From the NCBI GenBank assembly GCA_947165615.1, contig CAMVBD010000059.1, forward strand, positions 1-7,310: DNA of 7,310 bases, in the 5' to 3' direction. Numbering within the stretch: position 1 is the stretch's first letter; every line of letters starts with the position of its first letter. The stretch is from an uncultured Clostridia bacterium (lineage in GTDB: Bacteria > Bacillota > Clostridia > Oscillospirales > Acutalibacteraceae). Positions 5,087-7,310 of this stretch are shown piece by piece. Under the pieces are notes generated by a model. The model was given only the letters and a program-made list of their open reading frames with translations. It was not told the origin of the DNA and made no database searches. Made by a program: the position numbers and the translations under genes.

Positions 5087-5801
5087 AGACCTGCATAAAA
5101 GCTACGGCGAGACCGAGGTGCTGCGGGGCATTGATTACACCATCGAAAAAGGCGACCGGATCGTGGTGGTCGGCCCCTCCGGCTCCGGCAAAAGCACCTT
5201 CCTGCGCTGCCTCAACCTCCTCGAAACGCCTTCATCCGGGGAAATCCGGTTTGAGGGCACGCTCATCACCGACAAAAAAACAAACATCGATCAGGTCCGG
5301 CGGCACATGGGCATGGTGTTCCAGCAGTTCAATCTGTTCAACAACCTGAACGTGATGGACAATATCACCTTCGCGCCGGTCAAGACCGGCAAATACACGC
5401 GTGAGGAAGCCCGCGAGCGGGCGCTTTCTCTCCTGCGCCGGGTCGGACTGGAGGACAAGGCGGACGCCTATCCCTCCCGACTTTCGGGCGGACAAAAGCA
5501 GCGCATCGCCATCGTGCGCGCCCTTGCCATGGACCCGGACGTCATGCTCTTTGACGAGCCGACGTCCGCCTTGGACCCCGAAATGGTCGGCGAGGTGCTG
5601 GACGTCATGACCGACCTTGCCGACAACGGCATGACCATGGTCGTCGTCACACATGAAATGGGCTTTGCGCGGCACGTCGGCACGAACGTGCTGTTCATGG
5701 ACGAGGGAAAAAGTTTAGAGGCTGCACCCCCCGAGGCGTTTTTCGAAAATCCGCAGAGCCCGCGCTTAAAGACCTTTTTGTCCAAGGTCCTCCGGCACTG
5801 A
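5073..5801 (+). CDS. polar amino acid ABC transporter ATP-binding protein
   Basis: This 242-residue cytoplasmic ATPase powers the importer. The motifs are complete: Walker [10 protein letters not shown] at 34-42, Q-loop Q84 in MVFQQF, signature LSGGQ at 137-141, Walker B with D161 and E162 in [13 protein letters not shown]-loop SALD, and switch H194 in VTHE. The MVFQQFNLF sequence is typical of the GlnQ/HisP class. The start is GTG at 5073, inside the permease gene, with ribosome site AGAGGATGAG upstream. It gives the expected N-terminus [12 protein letters not shown]. The length is normal for the family. It completes the binding protein, permease and ATPase set, and is the last gene before a new promoter at 5835. 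No clear terminator is visible after it. Confidence 0.94.
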   Translation: MIDVKDLHKSYGETEVLRGIDYTIEKGDRIVVVGPSGSGKSTFLRCLNLLETPSSGEIRFEGTLITDKKTNIDQVRRHMGMVFQQFNLFNNLNVMDNITFAPVKTGKYTREEARERALSLLRRVGLEDKADAYPSRLSGGQKQRIAIVRALAMDPDVMLFDEPTSALDPEMVGEVLDVMTDLADNGMTMVVVTHEMGFARHVGTNVLFMDEGKSLEAAPPEAFFENPQSPRLKTFLSKVLRH

Positions 5802-5834
5802 ACAAAACAAGGGCGGCAAACCTCAAAAAACGGC

Positions 5835-5863
5835 TTGACGAGTTCCATTTTGTGCGATATAAT
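5835..5863 (+). promoter_or_regulatory. near-consensus sigma-A promoter of the flavodoxin gene
   Basis: TTGACG (5835-5840), a 17-base spacer and TATAAT (5858-5863). Only the last base of the -35 departs from consensus. It should be strong and gives the flavodoxin gene a transcript independent of the importer operon, starting near 5870 with a leader of about 27 bases. Confidence 0.8.
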
Positions 5864-5896
5864 CGTACACAAGAAAAACAGAAGGGAAGTCGTTTT

Positions 5897-6313
5897 ATGA
5901 CCGCTGCGATCCGTTACTTTACAAAATCCAAAAAAGGAAACACCAAAAAACTTGCCGACTGCGTAAGCGAAGCCACCGGCATCCCGGCCGAGACCGTAGA
6001 GACCGACCTGTCCGAAAAGGTCGACCGCCTGATCCTCATCAACGCCATGTACGCCGCAAACATCGACGGGGAGGTCAAGGAGTTCCTTGCCCGCAACAGG
6101 GATAAGATCGGCGTCGTCGTCAATATGAATACCTCCGCCTCCGGCAAGTCCACCTTCGACATCGTCAAAAAGGCGACCGACGCGCTGAACATCCCGCTCG
6201 ACAGCCGGGAGTTCCACTGCGCCGCCTCGTGGATCTTCATCAACAAGGGCCTTCCGACAGACGAGGACTTCGCCCGCGCCGCCGCCTTTGCCAAAGAGAT
6301 CGTCGCCGAATAA
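5897..6313 (+). CDS. small flavodoxin-family protein
   Basis: This 138-residue cytoplasmic protein belongs to the flavodoxin fold and probably binds FMN for electron transfer. Its partner is unknown. The N-terminal strand and phosphate loop read RYFTKSKKGNTKKLA (residues 6-20), where GNT corresponds to the FMN phosphate-binding TGNT of flavodoxins. The segment NAMYAANIDGEVKEFL fits the loop after the third strand, and NTSASGKS the one after the next strand. The C-terminal helix contains EDFARAAAFAKEI. The ATG at 5897 has AGAAGGGAAG just upstream. An in-frame ATG at 5852 would lie inside the promoter -10 region and is rejected. The gene stands alone between its own promoter and terminator. The length is at the short end for flavodoxins. 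Confidence 0.85.
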   Translation: MTAAIRYFTKSKKGNTKKLADCVSEATGIPAETVETDLSEKVDRLILINAMYAANIDGEVKEFLARNRDKIGVVVNMNTSASGKSTFDIVKKATDALNIPLDSREFHCAASWIFINKGLPTDEDFARAAAFAKEIVAE

Positions 6314-6326
6314 TCGGTATCCCAAC

Positions 6327-6367
6327 AAAAAACAGGTCCTCAGGCAGACGCCCGGGACCTGTTTTTT
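6327..6367. terminator. bidirectional intrinsic terminator between flavodoxin and repeat protein genes
   Basis: AAAAAACAGGTCC (6327-6339) pairs perfectly with GGACCTGTTTTTT (6355-6367) over 13 bp with a 15-base loop. The T-run on the plus strand ends the flavodoxin transcript. The A-run becomes a T-run on the minus strand, where it ends the convergent repeat protein gene 39 bases after its stop. Confidence 0.85.
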
Positions 6368-6405
6368 GATGGATGAGTTTGTTTGGCGGATGAGAAAGAA
6401 AACGC

Positions 6406-7310
6406 TCAGAAGAGGTTCTTAAAGAAATAGGCGATGCGATGGAAAAAGCCGACGAGCTTTCCGAAAAAGCCGGTATGCTCCTCGCCGCACAGCGGGCAGC
6501 GCTCCCCGTGGCTCCGGGTCTCTGCGCCGCAGTCGTCGCACCAGCCGTCGCCGTGTTGATCCCTGTGCGCCGTCTTTGACAGCGTCTCGGTCTGTCTTGT
6601 GCCGCACACGGCGCAGACGCGCGCGCTGACGCCTGTCGCGGTGCAGGTCGGCGCCTTTTCCACGGTCCAGCCGCCCCAGGTGTGCGCCGCCTTCGGCGTT
6701 TCCTTCTGCGCGGTCAAAACCGTTTTGCATACGCTGCAGCGCACGCCGTCGGTCAGCCCCGCCTCAGTGCAGGTCGCGGCCCTGCCGGGAATCGTTTCGG
6801 GCGTATGAGACGCCAGCGGTTTTGCTTCTTCTCTGGTATTTCCGCAGCGTTCGCAGGTAAACGTCTTTTTGCCTGCCGCGGTGCAGGTGGAGTCGGTTTC
6901 AGCCGTCAGGATGTAGCTGTGTCCGACGGGGCTGCCGGCGGCAAACGTACGGTCGTCTCTGCGCTCGACGGCATCGCAGTCCTTGCAGGAATAGTAATAC
7001 CGCGCGGCGTTTTCGCAGTCGGCGGGACAGGCCAGTGTGCTGTCGTCAACGAACTTTCGTGTGTAAGTATGCGCACCAGTGGCGGGGATCGTCTCCTCAC
7101 CGCCCGCGATATGGCAGACGGCGCATTCATAATGTCCGCTGCCCTCCAGAACGCAGGTCGGCTCAACGTCCACGATCCACTCGTAATCATGGTCGCCCGT
7201 GGCGGGGATGGTTTCGGTCGCGCCGGTCGCGCCGCAGACCGAGCAAACCTGATGACGGGAGCCGTCGTGTCCGCAGTCGGGATCGGTATCGTTGATCCAC
7301 GTGAAGTCGT
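6406..7310 (-). CDS. cysteine-rich CxxC-repeat surface protein, C-terminal part
   Basis: The frame stays open to the right edge, so at least 300 residues of a longer protein are present and the start lies outside. It consists of about seven degenerate repeats of 35-50 residues. Each has roughly the plan (P/S/A)TCT-x-x-G, then a CxxC pair often followed by G, then TIPATG-H or similar. Eight CxxC pairs are visible (CSVC twice, CAVC twice, CKDC, CERC, CDDC, CPLC). The protein ends with a cluster of Phe and basic residues, GFFGKLVGFFHRIAYFFKNLF less its last residue forming an amphipathic tail. Proteins with such repeats and tails are common in gut Clostridia, usually large and exported. The CxxC pairs could bind metal or form disulfides. 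The N-terminal signal and any adhesion or enzyme domain cannot be seen. Its function is not known. Confidence 0.82.
   Translation of the reverse strand, partial: DFTWINDTDPDCGHDGSRHQVCSVCGATGATETIPATGDHDYEWIVDVEPTCVLEGSGHYECAVCHIAGGEETIPATGAHTYTRKFVDDSTLACPADCENAARYYYSCKDCDAVERRDDRTFAAGSPVGHSYILTAETDSTCTAAGKKTFTCERCGNTREEAKPLASHTPETIPGRAATCTEAGLTDGVRCSVCKTVLTAQKETPKAAHTWGGWTVEKAPTCTATGVSARVCAVCGTRQTETLSKTAHRDQHGDGWCDDCGAETRSHGERCPLCGEEHTGFFGKLVGFFHRIAYFFKNLF

Noticed and set aside
5852..5896. Earlier ATG for the flavodoxin at 5852
   Set aside because: It lies upstream of the expected transcription start and overlaps the -10 box TATAAT.
5468..6328. 286-codon minus-strand frame opposite the ATPase and flavodoxin genes
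   Set aside because: It spans two real genes on the other strand and the strong promoter between them, with low-complexity Gly/Val/Asp-rich antisense composition.

Overview
The window looks like the chromosome of a spore-forming Firmicute, most likely a gut-type clostridium. The evidence is the start of an alpha/beta-type small acid-soluble spore protein (SASP) gene at the left edge, GC-rich third codon positions with AT-rich promoters, sigma-A-like promoters, strong AGGAGG-type ribosome sites, and a cysteine-rich repeat surface protein of a kind common in Clostridia. No rRNA, tRNA, CRISPR array, insertion sequence or phage gene is visible.

Layout. (1) 1-52, minus: first 17 codons of a SASP gene, with two GC-rich hairpins upstream. 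(2) 53-561: no gene. It holds a good sigma-A promoter (283-311), two terminator-like hairpins (388-415 and 449-497) that may bound a small RNA or leader, and a second promoter (500-529) next to the regulator gene. (3) 562-2629, plus: a two-component pair made of an AgrA-like LytTR response regulator and an AgrC-like membrane histidine kinase of the GHKL type. (4) 2623-2772, minus: a 49-codon gene convergent with the kinase and overlapping its last 7 bases. It has a near-ideal ribosome site, a well-formed promoter, and two 12-bp direct repeats exactly 21 bp apart just upstream of the -35 box, which is the geometry expected of a LytTR regulator site. Regulator, kinase and peptide gene look like a compact peptide-signalling or peptide-output module without any AgrB-like processing gene in view. 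(5) 2858-3300: a shared terminator and a decayed TetR-family remnant. (6) 3459-5801, plus: a polar amino acid ABC importer (lipoprotein binding protein, permease, ATPase). The binding protein gene has an in-frame TAG at codon 65, probably replacing a tyrosine codon, with the rest of the frame intact. A strong hairpin separates it from the permease. (7) 5897-6313, plus: a small flavodoxin-family protein with its own promoter and a terminator that can work in both directions. (8) 6406-7310, minus: the C-terminal 300 residues of a large repeat protein with many CxxC motifs.

How the genes may work together. The kinase would sense an external signal and phosphorylate D54 of the regulator. The regulator would bind the 21-bp-spaced repeats and switch on the small peptide gene. 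The importer is a separate unit and, as sequenced, would lack a full binding protein unless the TAG is read through or is a sequence error. The most unusual part of the window is the regulator/kinase/peptide module.
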